From Sulfurospirillum sp964441765 (GTDB taxonomy: Bacteria > Campylobacterota > Campylobacteria > Campylobacterales > Sulfurospirillaceae): DNA of 17,430 nucleotides. The stretch covers positions 1 through 17,430 of the forward strand of contig CAYTVI010000042.1 of NCBI GenBank assembly GCA_964441765.1, read 5' to 3'. Positions 1-6,945 of this stretch are shown one piece after another; the stretch's first letter is position 1; each line of letters begins with the position of its first letter. The position numbers were made by a program, and so were the translations under genes. Below the pieces are notes generated by a model. The model was not told the DNA's origin, ran no database searches, and was given only the letters and a program-made list of their open reading frames with translations.

Positions 1-8
1 TGCATCTG

Positions 9-1751
9 CTACAATCCTAATTTTTCTAAATGTGCTAAAAATTCATCGGCATTTTTAAAGCCCACCAAACGAAACTCACTTAACTCTTTTCCATTTTTAA
101 AAAACAAAAGTGCGGGAGGTCCATAAATGGTAAATGCCTTTTGCATCGCTTTGTCTTCATCACTGTTTTTTGTCACATCTGCTTTTAAGAGGGTCATATG
201 TTGCATTTTTGCTTTGACACGCTCATCGTTAAAGGTAAATTTTTCATACTCAATACAATTCACACACCAATCCGCATAAAAATCAAGCATTACCACTTTA
301 TCAGAAGATTTTAGTGCTGTTTCAAGCATACTCAAAGAGTTGATTTTCGTAAAAACTGTTGATGAAGAGACTTGGCTATTCACTTCTTTAGCACTTAATC
401 GCTCCAAAGGCTTAAGCGGATCTGTCGCTCCTGAGATAAAACCAACACACAGTGCTATTCCGTAGACTAAAAAAAGAAATGCAACACTTTTCAAAAGCTT
501 CATCCATCCGCTCGCATCTTCTTTTAAAGGCTCTATTGCGCCAAAAAAGATTGCGGAGCATACGACCAACATTGCCCATAATGCCATACTGACATGACTT
601 GGCAAAATACGAGACATCATCCAAATAGCAACACCTAAAAGCATCACACCAAACAAAATAGTAACGCGTTGCATCCAACCTCCAGGTCGAGGCATATAAC
701 GCCCTGCTGTCGTTCCAATGACTAAAAGGGGCACACCCATTCCTAAGCTCATCATAAAAAGAGCAAGCCCACCAAGGAGAGCATCGCCACTTTGACCTAT
801 ATAAATCAGTGCTCCAGCCAACGGTGCTGCGACACAAGGTCCAACAATGAGTGCTGATAAAAAGCCCATAATAGCAATTCCGAAAACACCTTGTGCTTGC
901 GCTTCTGCACTTTTTTTACTGATTTTTGTTTGAAGAGCTGAGGGCATTTTAATCTCATAAAATCCAAACATAGAAAGTGCTAGTAAAACAAAGATCGCAC
1001 TAAAAGCAGTAATCACCCAAGGATTTTGCATAGAAGCTTGCAAATTCGCACCAAAAAGACCCGCCAACACTCCCGCAATCGCATACGCTAAAGACATCGC
1101 TAAGACATAGACTAAAGAGAGTAAAAAGCCTCGCTTTGCATTCATCGTAGCATTAGGTTGTGACACAATAATAGAGGACAAAATAGGAATCATCGGAAAA
1201 ACACACGGTGTAAGAGCTAATAACAATCCAAATCCAAAAAAAGTGGCAAGAACGATAGCAACGTTACTATTCGCTAACGCATAAGCAATTTGGTCTTGTT
1301 CAGTTCCTAAAGAGGCTGATTTTGTAGTATTTCCTAATGTAAACGTAAATTCATTGGACATGGGCTGATAACAGATACCAAGTTCTGAACACCCTTGATA
1401 TGAAAATTTAATCGTAAAAGAGCCTTTTTGAACCTCTTTATCCAATAAACTTTGAGGTATAAACATTTCAAAGGGTTGACGTTGTGTAATATAGTCTTGA
1501 TAATGCTCTGGTTTTGGTCGTGAAACATACTCTTCTAGTGAGAGCTGTTTGGGTTTAACAAGTTCTAGCTTGATTTTATCATCGTAAAGATAAATCCCCT
1601 CACCTAAGCCTATCTTAATGGTTACACCTTGTTCACTTTGGAGTGCCAAGATACTAAAAGCCTCTTCAGGCGTCAAGATTTTAGGTGGATTTGCTATTAA
1701 AGAGAGCGTGAAGATAAAAAGAAGAGAAAACCCTCTTAAAATATGTTTCAT
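9..1751 (-). CDS. dsbD: Thiol:disulfide interchange protein DsbD
   Basis: Inner-membrane reductase that carries electrons from cytoplasmic thioredoxin to periplasmic disulfide substrates, as needed for disulfide isomerisation and cytochrome c maturation. All three DsbD parts are visible in 580 residues, close to the usual ~565. A signal peptide (about 1-20) precedes the periplasmic alpha domain with the Cys pair C121/C127 (GCSELGICY). The multi-helix beta domain (about 165-440) carries C183 (LTPCVFPM) and C306 (VGPCVAAP). The C-terminal thioredoxin-like gamma domain has the CVNC motif at 496-499 (ADWCVNC). All six redox cysteines are therefore present. The ATG at 1749-1751 is preceded by AAAGGTGC at a suitable distance. 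The gene is divergent from ppk2 with a 111-base gap. I see no clear promoter there. Function is confident from the complete motif set. Confidence 0.96.
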   Translation of the reverse strand: MKHILRGFSLLFIFTLSLIANPPKILTPEEAFSILALQSEQGVTIKIGLGEGIYLYDDKIKLELVKPKQLSLEEYVSRPKPEHYQDYITQRQPFEMFIPQSLLDKEVQKGSFTIKFSYQGCSELGICYQPMSNEFTFTLGNTTKSASLGTEQDQIAYALANSNVAIVLATFFGFGLLLALTPCVFPMIPILSSIIVSQPNATMNAKRGFLLSLVYVLAMSLAYAIAGVLAGLFGANLQASMQNPWVITAFSAIFVLLALSMFGFYEIKMPSALQTKISKKSAEAQAQGVFGIAIMGFLSALIVGPCVAAPLAGALIYIGQSGDALLGGLALFMMSLGMGVPLLVIGTTAGRYMPRPGGWMQRVTILFGVMLLGVAIWMMSRILPSHVSMALWAMLVVCSAIFFGAIEPLKEDASGWMKLLKSVAFLFLVYGIALCVGFISGATDPLKPLERLSAKEVNSQVSSSTVFTKINSLSMLETALKSSDKVVMLDFYADWCVNCIEYEKFTFNDERVKAKMQHMTLLKADVTKNSDEDKAMQKAFTIYGPPALLFFKNGKELSEFRLVGFKNADEFLAHLEKLGL

Positions 1752-1862
1752 TATGATGCACCTTTTATAAAGTAGTATTACATTTTACCAAACTATCCTA
1801 AATATTTTGTAAATTCAAACGATTTGAAGAAGTAGACAAATTTCATACATAAGAGGTAGACA

Positions 1863-2780
1863 ATGGGCAAAAAGAAAGAGAAAAAAGAAAAGAAAGTTAA
1901 AGAAAAAGTTGCAATAGAACCCTCTTTAACCATTGTTGAAGAAAAAAAAGATGAGCTTGAACAAGATGGAAAAGTACAAGTATGGATGAGAAAAAGTGAT
2001 TTGAAATATGAAAAAGAGCTCAAAAAACTTCAAGTTGAACTTATCAAATTCCAAAATCACGTTAAAGATAAAGGTCTCAAAGTTCTCATTGTTGTCGAAG
2101 GGCGCGATGCAGCTGGAAAAGGTGGAACCATAAAACGGATCACTGAGCATCTTAACCCTCGTGGTGCTAGAGTTGTAGCCCTCTCAAAACCTTCCGATAC
2201 AGAACGTACACAGTGGTACTTTCAACGCTATACACAACATCTCCCCTCTGCTGGTGAAATTGTTTTATTTGATAGGTCTTGGTATAACAGAGCTGGTGTT
2301 GAGCCTGTTATGGGTTTTTGTACACAAGAAGAACATAAAGAGTTTTTAAGAGAAGTACCTAAGTTTGAAACAATGATAGCAAACTCTGGCATTATTTTTT
2401 TCAAATTTTATTTTTCTGTGAGTAAAGATGAACAGGCTAAACGATTTCGTGAGCGCAAAACTGACCCACTCAAACAGTTCAAGCTCTCTCCCGTTGATGA
2501 AAAATCACAAGAAATGTGGGATCAATACACCATCGCAAAATATTCAATGCTCTTAGCCTCTAATAATCCTCGTTGTCCTTGGACAATTGTGCTTTCTGAT
2601 AACAAGAAAAAAGCACGTATCAATACGATAAAACATATTTTACGTAATGTTGATTATCCTGAAAAGATTAAAAATAAACATTTAGAAACAGATGATAAGA
2701 TTTTACGTAGTGGAAAAGAAGAGATTGAGATTATGGAAAAAACACTTCAAAGCGAAAATCTCTCAAAGCTTAACGGCTAA
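1863..2780 (+). CDS. ppk2: Polyphosphate kinase 2 (PPK2 family)
   Basis: Transfers phosphate between polyphosphate and nucleoside diphosphates, so it links stored polyphosphate to ATP or GTP pools in the cytoplasm. The 305-residue protein matches the single-domain PPK2 class in length. The Walker A-type loop GRDAAGKGG is at 80-88 and the Walker B/lid motif FDRSWYNRAGVE starts at 136. The N-terminal ~35 residues are a highly charged Lys/Glu tail with no recognisable domain. The ATG is preceded by AAGAGG at 1851-1856 with 6 bases of spacing. The gene stands alone on its strand, convergent with dnaK, and ends at a palindromic terminator at 2788-2823. PPK2 subclass and ADP versus GDP preference cannot be settled from motifs alone. 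Confidence 0.95.
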   Translation: MGKKKEKKEKKVKEKVAIEPSLTIVEEKKDELEQDGKVQVWMRKSDLKYEKELKKLQVELIKFQNHVKDKGLKVLIVVEGRDAAGKGGTIKRITEHLNPRGARVVALSKPSDTERTQWYFQRYTQHLPSAGEIVLFDRSWYNRAGVEPVMGFCTQEEHKEFLREVPKFETMIANSGIIFFKFYFSVSKDEQAKRFRERKTDPLKQFKLSPVDEKSQEMWDQYTIAKYSMLLASNNPRCPWTIVLSDNKKKARINTIKHILRNVDYPEKIKNKHLETDDKILRSGKEEIEIMEKTLQSENLSKLNG

Positions 2781-2789
2781 AAAAAGTGC

Positions 2790-2801
2790 TTTACATGTAA
2801 A
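2790..2801. repeat. TTTACATGTAAA palindrome, copy 1
   Basis: Exact 12-base copy and left arm of the ppk2/dnaK terminator. It is intergenic. Confidence 0.9.
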
Positions 2802-2809
2802 GTTATCTC

Positions 2810-2821
2810 TTTACATGTAAA
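2810..2821. repeat. TTTACATGTAAA palindrome, copy 2
   Basis: Exact 12-base copy and right arm of the same terminator. It is intergenic. Confidence 0.9.
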
Positions 2822-2837
2822 GCTTCATAAAAACGTT

Positions 2838-4724
2838 TTATTCTACTTCAGCATCGATGACATCGTCATCTTTTTTTGCTTTTGGTTTTTCACCACCAGC
2901 ATTTCCTGCTTCGCCTTGGTCTTTTTTATACATCGCTTCAGCCAATTTATGACTTGCTTCGCTCAACGATTTTACTTTGGCATCAATTTCTTCTTTTGTG
3001 GCACTTTCATTCGCTAAAACTTCTTTTAACGCTTTGAGTTCTGTTTCAATTTTTGCCTTATCTTCGCTACTAATCGCATCGCCCATTTCACCTAAAGATT
3101 TTTCTGTTTGATGCGCTAACGCGTCAGCTTGATTTCTAGCATCAACGGCTTCTTTGCGTTTTTTATCCTCTTCTTTATGCAATTCAGCATCTTTAACCAT
3201 TCTCTCAATTTCAGCATCATCAAGTCCTGAACTTCCAGAAATTTTAATTTCTTGAACTTTACCTGTTGCTTTATCTTTAGCAGAAACCGTTAAAATACCG
3301 TTTGCATCGATGTCAAAAGAGACTTCAATTTGCGGTACACCACGAGGTGCAGGTGGGATACTCTCAAGATTGAACTGTCCTAACGATTTATTGTCTCGAG
3401 CAAACTCACGCTCACCTTGTAGGGCATGAATGGTAACCGCAGGTTGGTTATCTTCTGCTGTTGAGAACACTTGCGACTTCTTAACAGGAATGGTCGTTCC
3501 TTTTTCAATGAGTTTTGTCATAACACCACCCAATGTCTCGATACCAAGGCTAAGAGGAGTAACGTCTAAAAGAAGAATATCTTTAACATCGCCTTTGATA
3601 ACCGCACCTTGAATCGCCGCACCGATAGCAACTACTTCATCAGGGTTAACAGATTTGTTGAGCTCTTTTTCAAAAAATGTTTTAATTTTTTGTTGAACTA
3701 AAGGAACACGTGTTGATCCACCGACCATAACGATCTCTTTAATCTCAGCTTTCTTCAAATCAGAATCATTGACAACTTCTTTAATTTTTTTAATCGTCAA
3801 ATCAACCAAATCATCAATCATCGATTCAAATTTTGCACGGGTTAGTTTTTTAACTAAGTGTTTTGGACCTGTTGCATCTGCAGTAATAAATGGCAAGTTG
3901 ATTTCTGTCTCCATTGAAGATGAAAGCTCTTTTTTTGCATTTTCTGCTGCTTCTTTAAGGCGTTGAAGTGCCATAACGTCTGATTTTAAATCAATACCGT
4001 TTTCACTTTTAAACTCACCAACCAACCAGTCAATTAAGCGGTTATCAAAGTCATCGCCTCCTAAAAACGCATCACCACCTGTTGAGAGAACTTCAACAAC
4101 ATTGTCACCTGTTTCAAGTACTGTAACGTCAAATGTACCACCACCCAAGTCATAAACAACAATTTTCTCAGCTTCTTTTTTATCTAAACCATAAGAAAGT
4201 GCCGCTGCTGTTGGCTCGTTAATAATACGAAGAACATTTAAACCTGCAATCGTACCAGCCTCTTTGGTCGCTTTTCGCTGAGAATCGTTAAAGTATGCAG
4301 GAACCGTAATAACTGCGTCCGTTACCTCTTCACCAAGGTACGCTTCTGCATCTTCTTTGAGCTTCATCAACACTTTTGCGCTGATCTCTTGTGGTGTATA
4401 CACTTTACCATCAATCTCAATCGCACATGCGCCATTTCTATCAACAACTGCATAAGGAAGACGTTTTTTAGCTTCGTTTGCTTTATCTTCATTGCTCATA
4501 AGACCCATAATTCTCTTGATAGAGTAAATAGTTCTTTTTGGATTGGTCACGGCTTGACGTTTCGCCGTATCTCCAACAAGTACTTCTTCTTTGTCTGTAA
4601 ATGCTACCACAGAAGGTGTTGTATTTTTACCCTCTTTGTTAGGGATGACTTTACTTTCTCCTCTTTCGTACACTGAAACACAAGAGTTTGTTGTTCCAAG
4701 ATCGATTCCTATCACTTTTCCCAT
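2838..4724 (-). CDS. dnaK: Chaperone protein DnaK (Hsp70)
   Basis: ATP-dependent Hsp70 chaperone that binds exposed hydrophobic segments of unfolded proteins with DnaJ and GrpE. The 628 residues are typical. The nucleotide-binding domain starts with GIDLGTTNS (6-14), followed by the phosphate loop DLGGGTFDV (192-200) and the signature VMVGGSTRVP (332-341). The hydrophobic interdomain linker DILLLDVTP is at 382-390. A substrate-binding beta domain and a charged helical lid follow, ending in a DnaK-type acidic tail (DDVIDAEVE). ATG at 4722-4724 has AAGGA about 7 bases upstream. It lies 24 bases after grpE and is the last gene of the hrcA-grpE-dnaK operon. dnaJ is not adjacent. Confidence 0.99.
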   Translation of the reverse strand: MGKVIGIDLGTTNSCVSVYERGESKVIPNKEGKNTTPSVVAFTDKEEVLVGDTAKRQAVTNPKRTIYSIKRIMGLMSNEDKANEAKKRLPYAVVDRNGACAIEIDGKVYTPQEISAKVLMKLKEDAEAYLGEEVTDAVITVPAYFNDSQRKATKEAGTIAGLNVLRIINEPTAAALSYGLDKKEAEKIVVYDLGGGTFDVTVLETGDNVVEVLSTGGDAFLGGDDFDNRLIDWLVGEFKSENGIDLKSDVMALQRLKEAAENAKKELSSSMETEINLPFITADATGPKHLVKKLTRAKFESMIDDLVDLTIKKIKEVVNDSDLKKAEIKEIVMVGGSTRVPLVQQKIKTFFEKELNKSVNPDEVVAIGAAIQGAVIKGDVKDILLLDVTPLSLGIETLGGVMTKLIEKGTTIPVKKSQVFSTAEDNQPAVTIHALQGEREFARDNKSLGQFNLESIPPAPRGVPQIEVSFDIDANGILTVSAKDKATGKVQEIKISGSSGLDDAEIERMVKDAELHKEEDKKRKEAVDARNQADALAHQTEKSLGEMGDAISSEDKAKIETELKALKEVLANESATKEEIDAKVKSLSEASHKLAEAMYKKDQGEAGNAGGEKPKAKKDDDVIDAEVE

Positions 4725-4748
4725 TTTATATCCTTTTATTATTTTGAT

Positions 4749-5312
4749 TTATTTTACTATACTAACCATTGCTGGTCTTAAAATACGCTCTTTGATTTTG
4801 TAGCCTTTTTGGAAAACTTGCAAAATCTCACCTGAACTCTTTTCTTCGCTCTCTAATTGCATCACAGCTTCATGGAAATTTGGATCAAATGTTCCTTCAA
4901 TATCCACAAGTTCAACACCATGTTTTTCAAACGCTTTTCTAAACTGCTCGATGGTCAGCCCCAATCCCTCTTGAACTTTACTCAAAAGCTCAGCACTTTC
5001 AACTTCTGTGTTATTTCCAGCAAGAATTGCCATTTCCAAAGAGTCAATGACCGGTAAAAGATCGCGCGCAAAAACTTCATGTGCATAAGAAATAGCTTGC
5101 ATTTTCTCTTTTTCTAAGCGTCTTTTCATATTGTCAAAATCTGCATTGGCACGCAAATATTTATCTTCTAGCTCACTGACTTTTAATTTTAAAGCTTCTA
5201 CTTCGTTGTTATCACTCGTCTCTTGATCTTCAATGACTTCATTCTCAGCTTCACAGCTGCTCTTAGAACAACACTCCTCAACTAAAGATTCGTCTTTTAT
5301 CGTTTCATTCAC
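4749..5312 (-). CDS. grpE: GrpE nucleotide exchange factor (GTG start)
   Basis: Dimeric co-chaperone that releases ADP from DnaK. It has 187 residues. An acidic N-terminal tail (1-37) leads into a long coiled-coil helix (about 38-95), then the C-terminal beta-wing region, recognisable from FDPNFHEAV (142-150) and the ending GYKIKERILRPAMVSIVK-like segment. The start is GTG at 5310-5312, chosen because AAGGAG at the end of hrcA lies 6-7 bases upstream and the nearby ATG is out of frame. The gene begins 3 bases after the hrcA stop, which implies translational coupling. An unusual cluster of three cysteines (C14, C15, C20) sits in the flexible tail. Confidence 0.97.
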   Translation of the reverse strand: MNETIKDESLVEECCSKSSCEAENEVIEDQETSDNNEVEALKLKVSELEDKYLRANADFDNMKRRLEKEKMQAISYAHEVFARDLLPVIDSLEMAILAGNNTEVESAELLSKVQEGLGLTIEQFRKAFEKHGVELVDIEGTFDPNFHEAVMQLESEEKSSGEILQVFQKGYKIKERILRPAMVSIVK

Positions 5313-5315
5313 GCT

Positions 5316-6134
5316 TTACTCCTTTACTTGGTTAAAAAAATCTTCAAAATCACTCTCAATCCTACCAAAACAGAAAAAATCTACAACAGAATCTTCATCT
5401 TTTAACTTTGCTTTTTGCTTAATTGCCATACATCCATCAGGTACAAACCCATCAAAATAAAGCCCATCATGCATGGATTCAATAAAATGAAGTGTTTGGA
5501 AATGTTGAATAAACGCTTCATTATGGAGTTCTTTTGCAATGGCATACATCTCTTTCTCGCCTTCTTTCACGATAGGTGCTTGAGAAAAAATCTGTGAAAG
5601 TTTTTCATGTAATTCGTACAATCCAACTTGTGCTGAAACATCTTTAAGTTCTCGCATCTGGCATCCTACAAATCGTTGCAAAAATTGCTCAACTTTTGGA
5701 TTGTATTTTAAAACCACTTCATGTGCATCAAAAATCAAAATAAGATAGCGATTTTGAACACTCATTAACTCTTTAAAGCTTCCCCCCATGCTCTTTTCTA
5801 AAATACAAAAAAGATTATGCTCTTTTGTGGAGCGTTTAACTTTATCAATATTTTTAAGTGCTACTGGCTTTGTTGTGTCTATTTTATCTTGCCAATATCC
5901 CCTAAGAGCACTCTGTGTGGGTACACGTCCACCACTAATATGATACTGTGCTAAAAAACCAACATCTGAGAGCTTTTTAAAATAGATACGAATCGTCGAA
6001 GGTGACATATCCAAAGTCAATTTCATTTGAAGCTCAGATGATCCTATAGGCATTCTTGATTTCAAATAGGCTTGAATAATAGACTCTAAAATCAACTCTT
6101 GCTTTGAAGGCTTTTTCATTTTAGCACTCTTCAT
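5316..6134 (-). CDS. hrcA: Heat-inducible transcription repressor HrcA
   Basis: Repressor of class I heat-shock genes that binds CIRCE operators and is thought to depend on GroEL for folding. It has 272 residues, somewhat shorter than the ~340 of Gram-positive HrcA and consistent with my recollection of the shorter Campylobacterota form. The N-terminal winged helix (about 8-75) includes LILESIIQAYLKSRMPIGSS and a DMSPSTIRIYFKKLSDVGF-type recognition segment. The C-terminal part is divergent, as is usual. It is the first gene of hrcA-grpE-dnaK. The ATG at 6132-6134 lacks a clear Shine-Dalgarno sequence. A second ATG five codons later (KMKKPSKQ) is an alternative start. A degenerate CIRCE covers the start codon, so autorepression is likely. 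Confidence 0.95.
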   Translation of the reverse strand: MKSAKMKKPSKQELILESIIQAYLKSRMPIGSSELQMKLTLDMSPSTIRIYFKKLSDVGFLAQYHISGGRVPTQSALRGYWQDKIDTTKPVALKNIDKVKRSTKEHNLFCILEKSMGGSFKELMSVQNRYLILIFDAHEVVLKYNPKVEQFLQRFVGCQMRELKDVSAQVGLYELHEKLSQIFSQAPIVKEGEKEMYAIAKELHNEAFIQHFQTLHFIESMHDGLYFDGFVPDGCMAIKQKAKLKDEDSVVDFFCFGRIESDFEDFFNQVKE

Positions 6135-6147
6135 GTTTAATTGCTGA
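6121..6147 (-). promoter_or_regulatory. Degenerate CIRCE operator over the hrcA start codon
   Basis: The CIRCE consensus is TTAGCACTC-N9-GAGTGCTAA. The plus strand here reads TTAGCACTC (6121-6129, exact), nine bases, then AATTGCTGA (6139-6147, 6 of 9 matches). It spans the predicted transcription start, the short leader and the first codons of hrcA, a position that suits repression by HrcA. Confidence 0.75.
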
Positions 6148-6151
6148 TAAA

Positions 6152-6181
6152 ATTATACAACATTGAGTGTTATATTGTCAA
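6152..6181 (-). promoter_or_regulatory. Sigma70-type promoter of hrcA-grpE-dnaK
   Basis: On the minus strand an exact TTGACA (-35, 6176-6181) is followed after 18 bases by an exact TATAAT (-10, 6152-6157). Transcription should start near 6145, leaving a leader of only about 10 bases before the hrcA ATG. Confidence 0.8.
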
Positions 6182-6182
6182 G
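6162..6182 (-). promoter_or_regulatory. HAIR-like (HspR-type) operator over the -35 box
   Basis: The HAIR consensus is CTTGAGT-N7-ACTCAAG. The minus strand reads CTTGACA-N7-ACTCAAT with exactly seven bases between halves, 11 of 14 positions matching. It overlaps the -35 element and the promoter spacer. In Helicobacter and Campylobacter the same operon is under joint HspR and HrcA control, which supports the reading. No hspR gene lies in this window. Confidence 0.6.
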
Positions 6183-6292
6183 CAATAAAACGGGCAAGAC
6201 TATTGCTATGAAAATAAAATCTAAAGTGTATTTTTAAAATATAATTTTGGAAGAAAAGAAAAAATAGATTAAGAATTAGGTGAGATGCAGTA

Positions 6293-6460
6293 TTAACGCG
6301 TTAAAAATTTAGTACTTTTTTTATCTTTGAAAAAATATTTGAGAAAATAAAATAATCCTATAATGTTTTGTTTGAGTTTAGAAGTTTTGCTCTCTTTTTG
6401 TGCTATAACACTAAAAATATCATTAAGTGCCTGTCTCTCGCTTTGACTTAAAGTACTCAT
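6293..6460 (-). CDS. Small basic protein of 55 residues, coupled to the HTH regulator
   Basis: I do not recognise this protein. It starts at ATG 6458-6460, overlapping the TGA of the upstream regulator gene by four bases (ATGA). AAGGAG lies about 5 bases before the ATG, inside the end of the regulator gene, which is a very good ribosome binding site. The product has about 11 Lys/Arg against 4 Asp/Glu. A polar N-terminal half is followed by a hydrophobic aromatic stretch (IIGLFYFLKYFF, 33-44) and a Lys-rich tail. It could be a membrane-associated small protein, a toxin-like partner or a regulator cofactor; none of these is shown. The stop codon lies in a 12-base palindrome, TTAACGCGTTAA. The 158 bases between it and hrcA hold the hrcA promoter region and otherwise nothing I recognise. 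Confidence 0.6.
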   Translation of the reverse strand: MSTLSQSERQALNDIFSVIAQKESKTSKLKQNIIGLFYFLKYFFKDKKSTKFLTR

Positions 6461-6705
6461 TCTTGCTCCTTTAATTCGTTGGCTATACGTTTCACTAAAC
6501 GTACGACATCTTGTTCTTCTAATTCTCCTAACATTTTAAAAATAGCAGTAGCGGCTTGTGGTTGTGAGTTTCCTATTTTCCAATCCTGATAGGTTCTCAT
6601 TGATACGCCAAGCTTATCTGCCATCTCACGCTGTGATATTTTTTTTCCAAAAAATTTTGATTCAACAGCATTATGCAAGAGATTGAATATGTCATTTGTT
6701 TTCAT
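6457..6705 (-). CDS. Small helix-turn-helix (XRE/Cro-like) regulator
   Basis: A short DNA-binding protein of 82 residues if started at ATG 6703-6705. The frame stays open to an ATG at 6772-6774 (105 residues), but the extra 23 residues do not look like part of the HTH fold and would lie over an inverted repeat, so I prefer the shorter form. The HTH is visible as ISQREMADKLGVSMRTYQDW followed by KIGNSQP, a Cro/C1-type helix-turn-helix with a typical 'W+.G...P' ending. A helical C-terminal tail follows (LGELEEQDVVRLVKRIANEL). Neither start has a good Shine-Dalgarno sequence. It forms a two-gene unit with the 55-residue protein. Autoregulation through the inverted repeat at 6733-6767 is likely but inferred. 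The target genes are unknown. Confidence 0.8.
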   Translation of the reverse strand: MKTNDIFNLLHNAVESKFFGKKISQREMADKLGVSMRTYQDWKIGNSQPQAATAIFKMLGELEEQDVVRLVKRIANELKEQE

Positions 6706-6732
6706 GAGCAAGATTGTAACCAAGAGAGGTTT

Positions 6733-6767
6733 AATTACACATAAATACGACATATTTATATGTAATT
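6733..6767. repeat. Inverted repeat upstream of the HTH gene (candidate operator)
   Basis: Two 15-base arms, AATTACACATAAATA (6733-6747) and TATTTATATGTAATT (6753-6767), match at 14 of 15 positions around the 5-base spacer CGACA. A possible minus-strand -10 (TAGAAT, 6765-6770) overlaps its edge. The position just before the preferred start of the regulator fits an autoregulatory operator. Confidence 0.6.
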
Positions 6768-6829
6768 CTACCATAAAAATATCGTTTTAATGTATTTTTA
6801 CGCTAATTAAATTATAAAAAATACAAATT

Positions 6830-6867
6830 ATCTATATTTTATACGAAAATCCGTATAAAATATAGAT
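6830..6867. repeat. Perfect 16-bp inverted repeat, 6-base loop
   Basis: The arms ATCTATATTTTATACG (6830-6845) and CGTATAAAATATAGAT (6852-6867) are exact reverse complements around AAAATC. The element lies between the HTH gene and the lipoprotein gene. It could be a second operator, or a weak AT-rich terminator for the lipoprotein transcript, since T-rich sequence follows on the minus strand. The sequence does not decide. Confidence 0.65.
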
Positions 6868-6945
6868 TTAATATCATATATATAATGTAGTATGAATTTA
6901 GAGAGGGAGAGTAACGCTAAAAGTTTTACAATGACATATTGAAAA

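Larger units (their letters stand above)
2788..2823. terminator. Perfect 15-bp hairpin terminator built from two TTTACATGTAAA copies
   Basis: The arms GCTTTACATGTAAAG (2788-2802) and CTTTACATGTAAAGC (2809-2823) are exact reverse complements around a 6-base loop (TTATCT). Each arm holds one full copy of the 12-base palindrome found elsewhere in the window. On the minus strand the stem is followed by CACTTTTTTT, so it fits an intrinsic terminator for the hrcA-grpE-dnaK operon. It lies only 7 bases past the ppk2 stop and may also end that transcript, though the plus-strand side has only a weak T-tract (TTCATAAAAACGTTTT). Confidence 0.8.

Noticed and set aside
412..837. Long minus-strand frame of 141 codons within dsbD
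   Set aside because: It lies wholly within the well-supported dsbD gene in another frame, has no recognisable domain, and its composition is rich in Trp, Arg and Cys as expected for a shadow frame.
1752..1862. Promoters for divergent dsbD and ppk2
   Set aside because: The region is AT-rich with several weak -10-like strings, but none has convincing spacing or a -35 partner.
1793..2023. Minus-strand frame rich in Ser and Phe opposite the ppk2 start
   Set aside because: It is the antisense of the Lys/Glu-rich ppk2 N-terminus, which produces Phe/Ser runs by codon complement.
2788..2823. CRISPR-like repeat-spacer unit
   Set aside because: There are only two copies with a 6-base spacer, and they form a hairpin followed by a T-run. 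There is no array and there are no cas genes.
6293..6304. TTAACGCGTTAA palindrome at the end of the 55-residue gene, as a terminator or second repeat family
   Set aside because: It occurs only once, its stem is short, and there is no close T-run on the minus strand.
6706..6774. N-terminal 23-residue extension of the HTH protein
   Set aside because: It would read through the inverted repeat, is hydrophobic and unlike HTH family N-termini, and has no ribosome binding site.
6892..6942. Plus-strand 16-codon frame after a TATAAT-like box
   Set aside because: It is very short, has no Shine-Dalgarno sequence and no distinctive features. The box alone is mentioned only as a possible antisense promoter.
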